From: Bacillota bacterium
GTDB lineage: Bacteria > Bacillota > Clostridia > Christensenellales > UMGS416
Assembly (NCBI GenBank): GCA_023398815.1
Contig: JAEWRW010000014.1
Location: 19,581-83,580 of the forward strand
Direction: 5' to 3'
Length of the DNA stretch: 64,000 bases
Shown: positions 42,409 through 50,676 of the stretch, piece after piece
Layout: every line of letters starts with the position of its first letter
Position numbering within the stretch: position 1 is the stretch's first letter
Notes under the pieces: model-generated
Database searches by the model: none
Told to the model about the DNA's origin: nothing
What the model saw: the letters and a program-made list of their open reading frames with translations, nothing else
Made by a program: the position numbers and the translations under genes

Positions 42409-42437
42409 TTGCGGCGTCCACCCCAGCGTGGTATAAT
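42409..42437 (+). promoter_or_regulatory. ftsH promoter
   Basis: TTGCGG (42409-42414), 17-bp spacer, perfect TATAAT (42432-42437). Confidence 0.65.
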
Positions 42438-42482
42438 ACAATAATACTGCGTCATTCTAGCTTTACCTGGGAGGATCTGGGC

Positions 42483-44390
42483 TTGAAAAATGTATTTATG
42501 CGGGGGGCAGTGGTCTTCGTCGGTTTATTCGTCGTCGTACTGCTGATGTCCCTGTTCATGCCAGGCATCACCGGCACCAAGACCGAGAAGGTGGACCTGG
42601 CCTATCAGGATTTCCTGGCGGCGGTGAAGGACAACAAAGTCGCCCGCGTCAACATTGTGGAGGGGCAGAGTCTGCTCGTTGGGCTCTACCAAGACAGCAA
42701 GGTGACAAAGGAGCAGTTCCCCAAGAACTACGACTTCAAAACCGTGCTGACCAAGGACTATGAAACCGACATCAACGGTATCGTGGCCGCCCAGAAGGGC
42801 GTGGCCGTCGCCGACGTCACCAAACTGGATTGGCCCTTCGCGGTTGATTACCTGCCGCTGCCGGAGGAGTCGTGGCTCACGACCCTGCTGCCCTACCTCA
42901 TCATGGTGCTGGTCATCGGGGGCATGTGGTTCCTCTTCATGCGCCAGATGCAGGGCAACCAGAATAAGGCCATGGGCTTTGGCAAGTCCCGCGCGCAGAT
43001 GGTGGACGGCACCCAGCGCACCGTGACCTTCAACGAGGTCGCCGGGGCGGACGAGGAGAAGGAGGAGCTCGCCGAGATCGTCGAGTTCCTGAAGAGCCCG
43101 CAGAAGTTCCTGGACCTGGGCGCACGCATCCCCAAGGGTGTGCTGTTGGTGGGCCCTCCCGGCACCGGTAAAACGCTGCTGGCCCGGGCCGTGGCCGGCG
43201 AGGCCGGTGTGCCGTTCTTCACCATTTCCGGTTCGGATTTCGTGGAGCTCTACGTGGGCGTGGGCGCATCCCGCGTGCGTGACCTCTTTGAGCGCGCCAA
43301 GCGCAACAGCCCCTGCATCGTGTTCATCGATGAAATCGACGCGGTGGGCCGCCACCGCGGCGCGGGCATGGGCGGCGGCCACGACGAGCGTGAGCAGACG
43401 CTCAACCAACTGCTCGTCGAGATGGACGGCTTCAACATCAACGAAGGCATCATCATCCTGGCGGCCACCAACCGCGCCGATATTCTGGACCCGGCGCTGC
43501 TGCGTCCCGGCCGGTTTGACCGTCAGATCGTCGTGAGCTACCCCGACTCCAAGGGGCGCGAAGAGGTGCTCCGCGTACACTCCCGCACCAAGCCCCTGGA
43601 CAACGACGTGAACCTGCAGACCATCGCCAAGATGACGCCGTGGTTCACCGGGGCAGACCTGGAGAACGTGATGAACGAGGCGGCGATCCTCTCTGCCCGG
43701 CGCAACAAGAAGAAGATCTCCATGCAGGAGATCACCGAGGCCATCAACCGCGTGGCCATGGGGCCGGAGAAGAAGAGCCGCAAGGTGACCGACAAGGATC
43801 GTAGGCTGGTGGCCTGCCACGAGGCCGGCCATGCCTTGGTGGCCCACTCCCTGCCGGGGTGCGACCCGGTCAAGGAGGTTTCCATCATCCCCCGTGGGCA
43901 GGCTGGCGGCTACACCCAGACCATCCCGTCGGAGGAGATGCATTTCATCACCAAGGCAAAACTGCTCGATGACATCGCGATGGCCATGGGCGGCCACGTG
44001 GCCGAGCGGCAGTTGCTGGGTGATGTGTCCACCGGCTCCACCAGCGATCTCAAGCACGCCAGTGACATCGCCCGGCGCATGATTACCGAGTATGGCATGA
44101 GCGAGGAGCTTGGCCCGGTTTACCTGGCCGGCGACAAGGAAATCTTCGTGGGGCGCGACTTCGGCCACGCGCGGGAGTATTCGGAGGAACTGAGCGCCCT
44201 CATTGACAAAGAGATCCGCACGGTGCTGGAGGAGGCCGAACGCCGCGCCACCGACATCATCGCCCATAACGCCGACAAGATGGACAAGATCATCGGTCTC
44301 CTGCTGGAAAAGGAGAAGATCGACGGCGAGGAGTTCCGTGCCATACTGGAGGGGACGCCGGCGCAGCCGCTGCCGGAGCCGGCCATCTGA
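42483..44390 (+). CDS. ftsH: Membrane AAA+ zinc protease FtsH
   Basis: 635 aa from TTG 42483, fixed by GGGAGG (42471-42476). TM1 at about 8-28 and TM2 at about 134-152 bracket a periplasmic-type domain. AAA module: Walker A GPPGTGKT at 224-231, Walker B IVFIDEIDAVG, second region of homology RPGRFDRQIVV. Zinc site HEAGH in ACHEAGHALVAHS. Degrades misfolded and regulatory membrane proteins. Ends in a strong terminator. Confidence 0.97.
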   Translation: MKNVFMRGAVVFVGLFVVVLLMSLFMPGITGTKTEKVDLAYQDFLAAVKDNKVARVNIVEGQSLLVGLYQDSKVTKEQFPKNYDFKTVLTKDYETDINGIVAAQKGVAVADVTKLDWPFAVDYLPLPEESWLTTLLPYLIMVLVIGGMWFLFMRQMQGNQNKAMGFGKSRAQMVDGTQRTVTFNEVAGADEEKEELAEIVEFLKSPQKFLDLGARIPKGVLLVGPPGTGKTLLARAVAGEAGVPFFTISGSDFVELYVGVGASRVRDLFERAKRNSPCIVFIDEIDAVGRHRGAGMGGGHDEREQTLNQLLVEMDGFNINEGIIILAATNRADILDPALLRPGRFDRQIVVSYPDSKGREEVLRVHSRTKPLDNDVNLQTIAKMTPWFTGADLENVMNEAAILSARRNKKKISMQEITEAINRVAMGPEKKSRKVTDKDRRLVACHEAGHALVAHSLPGCDPVKEVSIIPRGQAGGYTQTIPSEEMHFITKAKLLDDIAMAMGGHVAERQLLGDVSTGSTSDLKHASDIARRMITEYGMSEELGPVYLAGDKEIFVGRDFGHAREYSEELSALIDKEIRTVLEEAERRATDIIAHNADKMDKIIGLLLEKEKIDGEEFRAILEGTPAQPLPEPAI

Positions 44391-44407
44391 GCAAAACGCA
44401 CAACACA

Positions 44408-44442
44408 CGACGGGGACGCAAACGCGTTCCCGTCGTTTTTTC
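44408..44442 (+). terminator. ftsH terminator
   Basis: 11-bp stem CGACGGGGACG / CGTTCCCGTCG (44408-44418, 44425-44435) with one G:U pair, then TTTTTT. Confidence 0.9.
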
Positions 44443-44523
44443 TATTGGGACAGCTTGCTTTGGTGGGCCTGGGAATGTCGATTGATTGAAAGTTTTGTCG
44501 AATTAGTGAAATCGCAAAAAGAA

Positions 44524-44551
44524 TTGATATATCATATTGTTAAAATACAAT
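44524..44551 (+). promoter_or_regulatory. Promoter of the papain-like peptidase operon
   Basis: TTGATA (44524-44529), 16-bp spacer, TACAAT (44546-44551), 20 bp before the ATG at 44571. Upstream DNA is AT-rich. Confidence 0.6.
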
Positions 44552-44570
44552 CGATGGTGAGGTGTAACAA

Positions 44571-45176
44571 ATGAAGCACTCCGTCTGGAAACCGGTTCTT
44601 TCTCTCGCGTTGGCACTTTTCCTTTTTTTGGGTGGTCTGGCCCCCGCAACGGTGCTGGCATATCCCGTTGCCGCTGGCACAAAGTCGCTCACGTACCCCG
44701 ACAAGTACGATACATTGGCCCCCTATACTGCGCAGCAGCAAAGCAATTGGTGTTGGGTGGCGTGCAGTGTGTCCATCATCAAGGCAAGGAAGGGCGTTAC
44801 CGTGAGTCAACGGACGTACTGTGTGGACTGCCTGGGAAGCGCCAGCAATGAAGGGCAAACGCTCGCCCAAATTCGTGGTCATCTGTATACGCTCCGAAAC
44901 ATCAATAGCACGCTGACCAGCGGTACGGTTTCAAACACCGTCATCATGGGGCAGGTCGTTGGGAACAAGCCGCTATTGCTGTCCATGTTGCCTAGCTCAG
45001 GAAGCGGGCACGCTGTATTGATTACAGGTTATGACGATACAGAACCAGATATTCAATTTCGAATCATGGATCCTGATACTAAGGTTGGGAAGTTTACCAT
45101 CAAGACTCGTGATCAGGTAGTGGATGGTTATAGAAATAGGTTTTTTTGGAGCGCAACTCTGTATAAATTTACATGA
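44571..45176 (+). CDS. Secreted papain-like cysteine peptidase (AvrRpt2/C39-like)
   Basis: 201 aa. Signal peptide residues 1-30 (positive n-region, LALALFLFLGGLAPATVLA, cleavage after A-x-A at about 30). The mature part starts with YTAQQQSNWCWVACSVSII, the Q...NWCWxA pattern of papain-like bacterial peptidases with the nucleophile Cys at about 62. The His is in SGHAVLITGYDD, with the Asp/Asn region IMDP further on. Probably extracellular or wall-associated. 12 nt upstream of a membrane-anchored protein gene, which may be its substrate, partner or inhibitor. Substrate unknown. Confidence 0.8.
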   Translation: MKHSVWKPVLSLALALFLFLGGLAPATVLAYPVAAGTKSLTYPDKYDTLAPYTAQQQSNWCWVACSVSIIKARKGVTVSQRTYCVDCLGSASNEGQTLAQIRGHLYTLRNINSTLTSGTVSNTVIMGQVVGNKPLLLSMLPSSGSGHAVLITGYDDTEPDIQFRIMDPDTKVGKFTIKTRDQVVDGYRNRFFWSATLYKFT

Positions 45177-45188
45177 GGGGGATGAAAC

Positions 45189-46019
45189 ATGAAGCGTTTT
45201 TACAGTTTCATATTGTGTCTTGTTTTGGTTGCCATTCTGGTTCCGTCGACGGCTGTCGCCCAAAGCGACCCCTACGGAACCTTGACAACGTCCCTCGAGC
45301 AGACCTACAGCGCCAAATCGTCCGCCTGGCCCCAGGAGGAAGAACTGCGCCGCCTGTATGAATACGGAGGGCTACACATTCTCGTGGGGCACAAGGATGA
45401 CGCGGACCTGAGCGAATTTACGGATGAGGAGATCGCCGACATCACTGCCTTCGATGCCTTTCCAGTGTTTGTGGACAAGGGGGAGCCGGTGAAAGTAGGC
45501 GTCGATGGCTTCTTGAAGGTGTTGCAGCACCCCAAGGCATTCGAGGTGCTTCTTTACCACGGGGAGGAGCCCATCGGTGTCATGGATGTGGTGGACAAGG
45601 GAGAGGGCTACAAGTATGGGGGGATCAAGGGCAGGGGCGAGGCGCTGGCGCTGCAGGCTGCCGCCTACCCCAATGGAAAGACGGAGGAGACTCCCATCTA
45701 CCTGATGGTTGGCACCAGCGATTATGTGCTGCGGCCAGACAACACGGTGGCCGCCGCGTACACGGTGCCGGAACAGCTGTCGAAGGGGGTCGAGCTTTTC
45801 ACCGTGGAGGATCTGGCTAACGATCTGCAAGCTGATATCGCCTACGCCAAGGAACACCCCGGTGTGCTGGGCGGCGGCGCGGAGGCAGCGCAGGCAACCG
45901 CGGCACCGCAGGGGCCCTCGACCGTGGCGTGGGTATTGCTGGCACTGGGCTGCGTCGCCGTGTTGGCTATCGGGGCTTATGGGGTGGTGCTGGTTCGCAG
46001 GAAGCGACGCGCGAACTGA
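45189..46019 (+). CDS. Exported, membrane-anchored protein of unknown function
   Basis: 276 aa. Signal peptide (1-24, VLVAILVPSTAVA), an extracytoplasmic domain of about 215 residues without recognised motifs (EYGGLHILVGHKDD; VFVDKGEPVKVGVDG; PIYLMVGTSDYVL), an Ala/Gly/Pro linker, and a C-terminal TM (about 247-268) followed by RRKRR as stop-transfer. No sortase LPxTG. Co-transcribed with the papain-like peptidase upstream. Confidence 0.78.
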   Translation: MKRFYSFILCLVLVAILVPSTAVAQSDPYGTLTTSLEQTYSAKSSAWPQEEELRRLYEYGGLHILVGHKDDADLSEFTDEEIADITAFDAFPVFVDKGEPVKVGVDGFLKVLQHPKAFEVLLYHGEEPIGVMDVVDKGEGYKYGGIKGRGEALALQAAAYPNGKTEETPIYLMVGTSDYVLRPDNTVAAAYTVPEQLSKGVELFTVEDLANDLQADIAYAKEHPGVLGGGAEAAQATAAPQGPSTVAWVLLALGCVAVLAIGAYGVVLVRRKRRAN

Positions 46020-46175
46020 GATTTGTTTTTGCCCCTGCCATGCTAGACTGAAGGAGGCGCGTGCCACAGAGGGTATGGGGATACGGGTTGGGTGCTGTCT
46101 AACCGGCGCACGGGGGAACCGGACGGCGGCGCATCGCTCTGGTACCATGGAGAGGCGAAAGGGGGAAGCGCCTAT

Positions 46176-47033
46176 ATGGATTGGCTGACGGCAATGAACC
46201 GTGCGCTGGACTACCTGGAGGATTGCCTGGAGGAGCCCTTTGATGTGGAGCAGGCGGCCCGCTTGGCTCTGTCCTCGCGGTTCCACTTCCAGCGTATGTT
46301 CTACATGCTCTGCGGCATGACGGTGCAGGAGTATCTGCGGGGCCGACGGCTGACGCTGGCCGCTCAGCAGCTGGCACTGGGCCGCACCCGCGTGCTGGAT
46401 GTGGCCCTGCGCTACGGCTATGAGACGCCCGAAGCCTTTGCCAAGGCCTTTCGCCGGTTCCATGGCGTCACGCCCTCGGCAGCGCGCGAGCTGGGGGTTC
46501 CGTTGCGCGCCATGAACCGTCTCCGCTTTCAGGTATCGGTGAAAGGAGAGACGAACATGGAGTATCGGTTGGAAAAGAAGGACGCTCTCGTGCTGTGGGG
46601 CAAGGCCGTCGCGGTGAACCCCGAGGCAGCCAGCGTGGAGATTCCGCGCTTCTGGGACCATTGCTATGAGGACGGCACGGTGCGGCAGCTCAACGAGCTC
46701 AGCAACAAGGGCACATTCTATGGCCTGTGCCTGGATTTCGACCCCGAAACCCAGTGCTTCCGCTATGCGGTGGCCACCGCGGCGGGGGAGGGGGAATGCC
46801 CTGCGGGGCTGGAGGTCTTTGCTATTCCGGCGCAGACCTATGCGGTCTTTGCTGCGGTGGGTGAGCTGCCTCGGTCACTGCAAGCGGTGACGGAGCGTGT
46901 CTATGGCGAGTGGTTCCCCGCTTCCGGCTTTGAGCACGCCGGTACGCCGGAGTTAGAGGTCTACCCCGCCGGCGATCTCGACAGTAAGGCCTACCGCTGT
47001 GAACTGTGGGTGCCGGTGGCCGAAAAAGCGTAA
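46176..47033 (+). CDS. AraC-family regulator with a GyrI-like effector domain
   Basis: 285 aa from ATG 46176 (AAGGGGGA upstream). Residues about 8-108 carry two helix-turn-helix motifs (EEPFDVEQAARLALSSRFHF; VLDVALRYGYETPEAFAKAF). Residues about 125-285 resemble a GyrI/BacR-like ligand-binding domain (VFAIPAQTYAVFAAVGELP). Rob/MarA/BltR-like multidrug-sensing regulators have this plan. No adjoining efflux gene, so the target is open. Confidence 0.88.
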   Translation: MDWLTAMNRALDYLEDCLEEPFDVEQAARLALSSRFHFQRMFYMLCGMTVQEYLRGRRLTLAAQQLALGRTRVLDVALRYGYETPEAFAKAFRRFHGVTPSAARELGVPLRAMNRLRFQVSVKGETNMEYRLEKKDALVLWGKAVAVNPEAASVEIPRFWDHCYEDGTVRQLNELSNKGTFYGLCLDFDPETQCFRYAVATAAGEGECPAGLEVFAIPAQTYAVFAAVGELPRSLQAVTERVYGEWFPASGFEHAGTPELEVYPAGDLDSKAYRCELWVPVAEKA

Positions 47034-47051
47034 GAGCGGCGACAAGAAAAG

Positions 47052-47083
47052 CGGCCCGTTCCCCCAAGGGGAGCGGGTCGTTC
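47052..47083 (+). terminator. Terminator-like hairpin after the AraC gene
   Basis: 13-bp stem CGGCCCGTTCCCC / GGGGAGCGGGTCG (47052-47064, 47068-47080) with two G:U pairs, loop CAA. T-content after it is low. Confidence 0.55.
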
Positions 47084-47119
47084 CGCGTTGTTTATGCCGG
47101 TTTGAGGGCGGCGGCATGG

Positions 47120-47312
47120 AACCGAAGCCGATTTATTCGGCGGAAGGGAAACGAGCAAACGCACAAGAGCGACACCAGACCCACCCGTAGACGGAATTCA
47201 TTCCTTAGAAACCCGGTATGAGAACCTCGGTAAAGAAATCGCCCGGCAGCGTGTACGGCGGGCGATTCGGGGGCATGTGAATAAGTCATCTAAATCGCGG
47301 CTGACGCCGCAG
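47120..47312 (+). repeat. Dispersed repeat, copy D (partial)
   Basis: Contains GCCGATTTATTCGGCGG (as in copy C), CCCACCCGTAGACGG (as in copy B), TCCTTAGAAACCCGGTATGAGA (as in B and C), a TCGCCCGG...CGGGCGA hairpin and AAATCGCGGCTGACGCC (cf. GAATCGCGGCTGTCGCC of C). It ends a few bases from the stop codon of pgeF. No gene. Confidence 0.55.
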
Positions 47313-47314
47313 TG

Positions 47315-48136
47315 TCAACCGCGAAGCTCCAGCACCGCCGCCATCACCCCTGTGTGGCCACGTTCCCGCCGATGGGAGTAGAACGTCGCCGTGTCACAGG
47401 CCGTGCACAGGCCCGCCACGGCGATGGACGCCGCGGGCACCCCGGCCCGCAGGAGCTGACGCTCGTTGCAGCGCCACAGGTCCACATGGGGGTGGCCATC
47501 CTGTTGTGTCACCAGGTCGTCGCCAGGGAACCGGGCGGCAAAGAGGTCAGCCACGTCGTCGCCGACCTCGAAGCAGCAAGGGCCGATGGAGGGGCCGATG
47601 GCCGCCAGGCAGTTCACTGGCAGGGTGCCGTAGCGCTCGGCCATGCGGGCCAGCGTTTTGGCGACGATCTCCTCATAGGTGCCGCGCCACCCGGCGTGGA
47701 TGAGGGCGATGGCCGGGGTGGCGGTGTCCACCACCCACACCGGCACGCAATCAGCGCTGTGCTTGACGAGCGCCACGCCGCGCCGGTCGGTCATGAGAGC
47801 GTCGGCCTCCGGGCTCACTCGGTCGTCAAAGATGCCCACGCCGACGACTTCGTCGCCACATGGCTCGTACACGGTTGTTCCATGAACCTGCCGGGTGACG
47901 ACGAGGTGCGCTGGATAGATGCCGGTGGCGGCGCAGAGCCGGCGGTAATTCTCCCGCACATTCTCCACCGTGTCGGCCCGCTTGGTGCTGAAGTTCATCG
48001 TGGCCGTCTCGCCCTGGCTCACGCCCCCGATGCGGGTGGAGAATGCCGCCCGCACCAGCCCCGTCTGCTCCAAAAAAGAAACGGCGTAGGTCGTTACGCC
48101 GTTGGTTTCGTTTCGTGTAAAGCCGCCGTGCGCCAT
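47315..48136 (-). CDS. pgeF: Laccase-domain purine nucleoside phosphorylase/polyphenol oxidoreductase (YfiH/PgeF)
   Basis: 273 aa from ATG 48136 (a TTG at 48142 overlapping the nrdR stop is an alternative). Conserved motifs: STRIGGVSQG, VVTRQVHGTTV, ADALMTDRRGVALVKHSADC (His and Cys metal ligands), HAGWRGTYEEIV and IGPSIGPCCFEV. The family acts on purine nucleosides and prevents peptidoglycan precursor misincorporation. Stop-start overlap places it in an operon with nrdR. Confidence 0.92.
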   Translation of the reverse strand: MAHGGFTRNETNGVTTYAVSFLEQTGLVRAAFSTRIGGVSQGETATMNFSTKRADTVENVRENYRRLCAATGIYPAHLVVTRQVHGTTVYEPCGDEVVGVGIFDDRVSPEADALMTDRRGVALVKHSADCVPVWVVDTATPAIALIHAGWRGTYEEIVAKTLARMAERYGTLPVNCLAAIGPSIGPCCFEVGDDVADLFAARFPGDDLVTQQDGHPHVDLWRCNERQLLRAGVPAASIAVAGLCTACDTATFYSHRRERGHTGVMAAVLELRG

Positions 48137-48138
48137 GC

Positions 48139-48591
48139 TCAATCCACCAGCAGCTTGTTGAGCTCGTCCCGGAAGGTGTTGATGTCCTTGAACTGCCGAT
48201 ACACCGAAGCGAAGCGCACGTAGGCGACCTGGTCGAGCTCCTTCAAGCCCTCCATCACCATCTCGCCCAGCCGGTCGGAGGACACCTCCTGCTCCAGGGA
48301 GTTGTAGACCTGCTTTTCAATGGAGGTGACCAGCGTCTCGATCTCCTTCATGGCGACGGGGCGCTTCTCACAGGCCTTGATGACGCCGCGCTGAATCTTC
48401 TCAATGTCGAAGGGTTCGCGCCGACCGTCCTTCTTGATGACCAGGATGACGGGGTTCTCGATCTTCTCATAGGTTGTGAAGCGTTTGCCACAACCGACGC
48501 ACTCCCTGCGTCGCCGGATGGCCCAGCCGTCCTCGGTCGGGCGGGAGTCCACTACCTTGCTGTCGGTGTGGTTGCAGTACATGCAGCGCAT
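48139..48591 (-). CDS. nrdR: Transcriptional repressor NrdR
   Basis: 150 aa from ATG 48591 (GGGGAGGAACCG upstream). N-terminal zinc ribbon MRCMYCNHTDSKVVDSRP...CVGCGKRFTTYE (C3/C6 and C31/C34 pairs), then an ATP-cone domain (about 46-136) that senses (d)ATP. Represses ribonucleotide reductase operons by binding tandem boxes; matching boxes precede nrdD at 3916-3962. Followed directly by pgeF. Confidence 0.96.
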   Translation of the reverse strand: MRCMYCNHTDSKVVDSRPTEDGWAIRRRRECVGCGKRFTTYEKIENPVILVIKKDGRREPFDIEKIQRGVIKACEKRPVAMKEIETLVTSIEKQVYNSLEQEVSSDRLGEMVMEGLKELDQVAYVRFASVYRQFKDINTFRDELNKLLVD

Positions 48592-48621
48592 ATCGGTTCC
48601 TCCCCGTGGTTCGCTGCAGCC

Positions 48622-48651
48622 AGTATACCACATATTGTTATTTTGTGTCTA
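48622..48651 (-). promoter_or_regulatory. nrdR promoter
   Basis: On the minus strand TAGACA (48646-48651), 18-bp spacer, TATACT (48622-48627), 31 bp before the ATG. Confidence 0.6.
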
Positions 48652-48677
48652 TTTTATGTTTATTGGGGTGTGTCTAG

Positions 48678-48941
48678 TCAGGGGTCGGTCGGCAGGCCCC
48701 GCCCACCTTCGTCCACCCGCACCAAAATGACGTCCTCACCGATCTTCACGATGCTCTCCCAGGGGATGACGACGTCGGAGCGGTTGCCGCGGATCATGCC
48801 GACGATGTTGAACGGCCCCGGCACGGCGATGGAGCTGATTCGCCCGTCGGCGGTGAAGTGCATGTCCACAATGGTGCCCATGCGGCGGCCGTTGGTGATG
48901 TTGATGACGTCCTTTTGGCGAATGTCAGAAGAGTTCGCCAT
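48678..48941 (-). CDS. YlmC/YmxH-family sporulation protein (PRC-barrel)
   Basis: 87 aa with GGGGGAA upstream. A PRC-barrel-like fold: VINITNGRRMGTIVDMHFT, ISSIAVPGPF, DVVIPWESIVKIGEDVILVR. Such proteins occur across endospore formers; the Bacillus homologues YlmC/YmxH are expressed in sporulation. The exact role is not known to me. Consistent with the SASP gene in marking a spore former. Confidence 0.88.
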   Translation of the reverse strand: MANSSDIRQKDVINITNGRRMGTIVDMHFTADGRISSIAVPGPFNIVGMIRGNRSDVVIPWESIVKIGEDVILVRVDEGGRGLPTDP

Positions 48942-49048
48942 GGCACATTCCCCCCTTCCCCACAGGGTATGCGTGGGGCGGCGCGGCTATGCCGCCGTTG
49001 TAGCGCCGGGGGATTCCTGCTATCATGATGCCATTGGGAGGGATTGCC

Positions 49049-49693
49049 ATGGATGGTGTGATTCGGCCGGAGGTGGAAGCGCTGCTTGCCCGTCTGCCGG
49101 CGCTGGAGGCTTGCCGGGGGAGCATCGCGGCGGCGGCGGCGGCACTCATTGCCTGCTACCGCGGTGGCGGCCAGGTGCTGCTGTGCGGCAACGGCGGCAG
49201 CGCGGCCGATTGCGGGCACATCGCGGGGGAACTGCTGAAGGGCTTCCTGCGCCGTCGGCCCTTGACCGAGGCCCAGCGGCAGGCCTTTGCCGCACAGGGG
49301 GAGGAAGGTGCGGCGCTGGCCGCCCGCCTGCAACGGGGACTGCCGGCCATCGACCTCACGGCCCACGGGGCACTGCTCACAGCGGCCCTCAACGACATCG
49401 GCGGGGAGGATGTGTTTGCCCAGCAAGTCGTGGCCTTTGGTAGGCCGGGCGATGTGCTCCTTGGGCTTTCCACCTCCGGTGGGGCGGCCAACGTGTGCAA
49501 CGCCCTGCGGGCGGCGCGGGCGCTGGGCCTCACCACCATCGCGCTGACCGGGCAACGGGGCGGGGCGGCAGCGGGGTTGGTCGATGTGGCCATTCGCGTG
49601 CCTGCTGACGAGACCTACCTGGTGCAGGAATACCATCTGCCGGTCTACCACGCGCTGTGTGCGGCGGTGGAGGCAGCTTTTTTCGATCAGTAG
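49049..49693 (+). CDS. SIS-domain sugar-phosphate isomerase (GmhA-like)
   Basis: 214 aa from ATG 49049 (GGGAGGG upstream). SIS motifs VLLCGNGGSAADCGHIAGEL and LLGLSTSGGAANVCNALRAA. Similar to phosphoheptose isomerase GmhA and DiaA-type proteins, with a C-terminal YLVQEYHLPVYHALCAAVE that holds the active Gln/His. In this setting, next to a ROK kinase and sugar transport genes, it probably isomerises a hexose- or heptose-phosphate. Confidence 0.87.
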   Translation: MDGVIRPEVEALLARLPALEACRGSIAAAAAALIACYRGGGQVLLCGNGGSAADCGHIAGELLKGFLRRRPLTEAQRQAFAAQGEEGAALAARLQRGLPAIDLTAHGALLTAALNDIGGEDVFAQQVVAFGRPGDVLLGLSTSGGAANVCNALRAARALGLTTIALTGQRGGAAAGLVDVAIRVPADETYLVQEYHLPVYHALCAAVEAAFFDQ

Positions 49694-49706
49694 GGGAGGC
49701 GCAGGT

Positions 49707-50651
49707 ATGACCGAGGAACTCCACGAGCCGGTGCTGTGCGGAGTGGACATCGGCGGCACCAAGTGCGCGGTGACGCTGTCGGTGCCGTGCGAGGACGAGT
49801 TGCACTTCCTGGGGCAGGAGGCATTCCCGACGCCGGGTACCCCGCAGGCGGCCCTGGACCGGTTGCTGGACGCCGCGCGGCGGTTGGTGCAGGCGGCGGG
49901 GCGTGCCCCCGATGCCGTGGGCGTGAGTTGCGGCGGCCCGCTCGACAGCCGGCGAGGACTGGTGCTTTCGCCGCCCAACCTGCCAGGCTGGGATGTCATC
50001 GATGTACTCACCCCCTTTCGGCAGGCCTTTGGCGTGCCGGCGGCGCTGTGCAACGACGCCAACGCCTGTGCCCTGGCCGAGTGGCGCTGGGGTGCGGGGC
50101 GGGGCAGCGACACCCTCGTCTTCCTCACCTTTGGCACCGGCATGGGAAGCGGGCTCATCCTCAATGGCCGGCTCTTCGAGGGTGCCAACGGCAACGCCGG
50201 CGAGGTGGGTCACCTGCGCCTGACCGACGACGGCCCCGAGGGCTATGGCAAGCGTGGCTCCTTTGAGGGGTGGTGCAGCGGGGCCGGGTTGGCCCGGGCC
50301 GCGGTGGAGATCGAAGGGTTCCCGGCGGGTATTACGGCGGCAAAGCTGGCTGCGCTGGCCCACGCCGGTGACGAACGGGCGCTGGCGGTCTACCGGCGTT
50401 GTGCCCATATGCTGGGCCGGGGGCTGGCGGTAATCGTCGATCTCTTCAACCCTGATGCCATCGTCATTGGCTCCATCTATGCCCGGCAGACGGCGCTGCT
50501 GGAGCCGGAGATGCGCCGCGTGCTGGCGGCCGAGGCCCTGCCCGAGGCACTGGCCTGCTGCCGGGTGGTGCCGGCGGCGCTGGGCGACACGGTGGGCGAC
50601 TACGCCGCCGCCGGGGTGGCGCTGGAAGCGTTGCGTACCGCCCAATCCTAA
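49707..50651 (+). CDS. ROK-family sugar kinase
   Basis: 314 aa from ATG 49707. ATP-binding DIGGTKCAVTL, catalytic region ALCNDANACALAEWRWGAG with the base Asp, adenosine motif FLTFGTGMGSGLIL. The usual ROK zinc motif (C-x-C-G-x-x-G-C-x-E) is missing; GHLRL is followed by TDDGPEGYGKRGSFEGWCSG. Substrate, perhaps glucose, mannose or fructose, is not determinable. 13 nt after the SIS gene and 25 nt before the epimerase-like gene; one operon. Confidence 0.9.
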   Translation: MTEELHEPVLCGVDIGGTKCAVTLSVPCEDELHFLGQEAFPTPGTPQAALDRLLDAARRLVQAAGRAPDAVGVSCGGPLDSRRGLVLSPPNLPGWDVIDVLTPFRQAFGVPAALCNDANACALAEWRWGAGRGSDTLVFLTFGTGMGSGLILNGRLFEGANGNAGEVGHLRLTDDGPEGYGKRGSFEGWCSGAGLARAAVEIEGFPAGITAAKLAALAHAGDERALAVYRRCAHMLGRGLAVIVDLFNPDAIVIGSIYARQTALLEPEMRRVLAAEALPEALACCRVVPAALGDTVGDYAAAGVALEALRTAQS

Positions 50652-50676
50652 CAAGCGAATACAGGAGGATGCAGAC

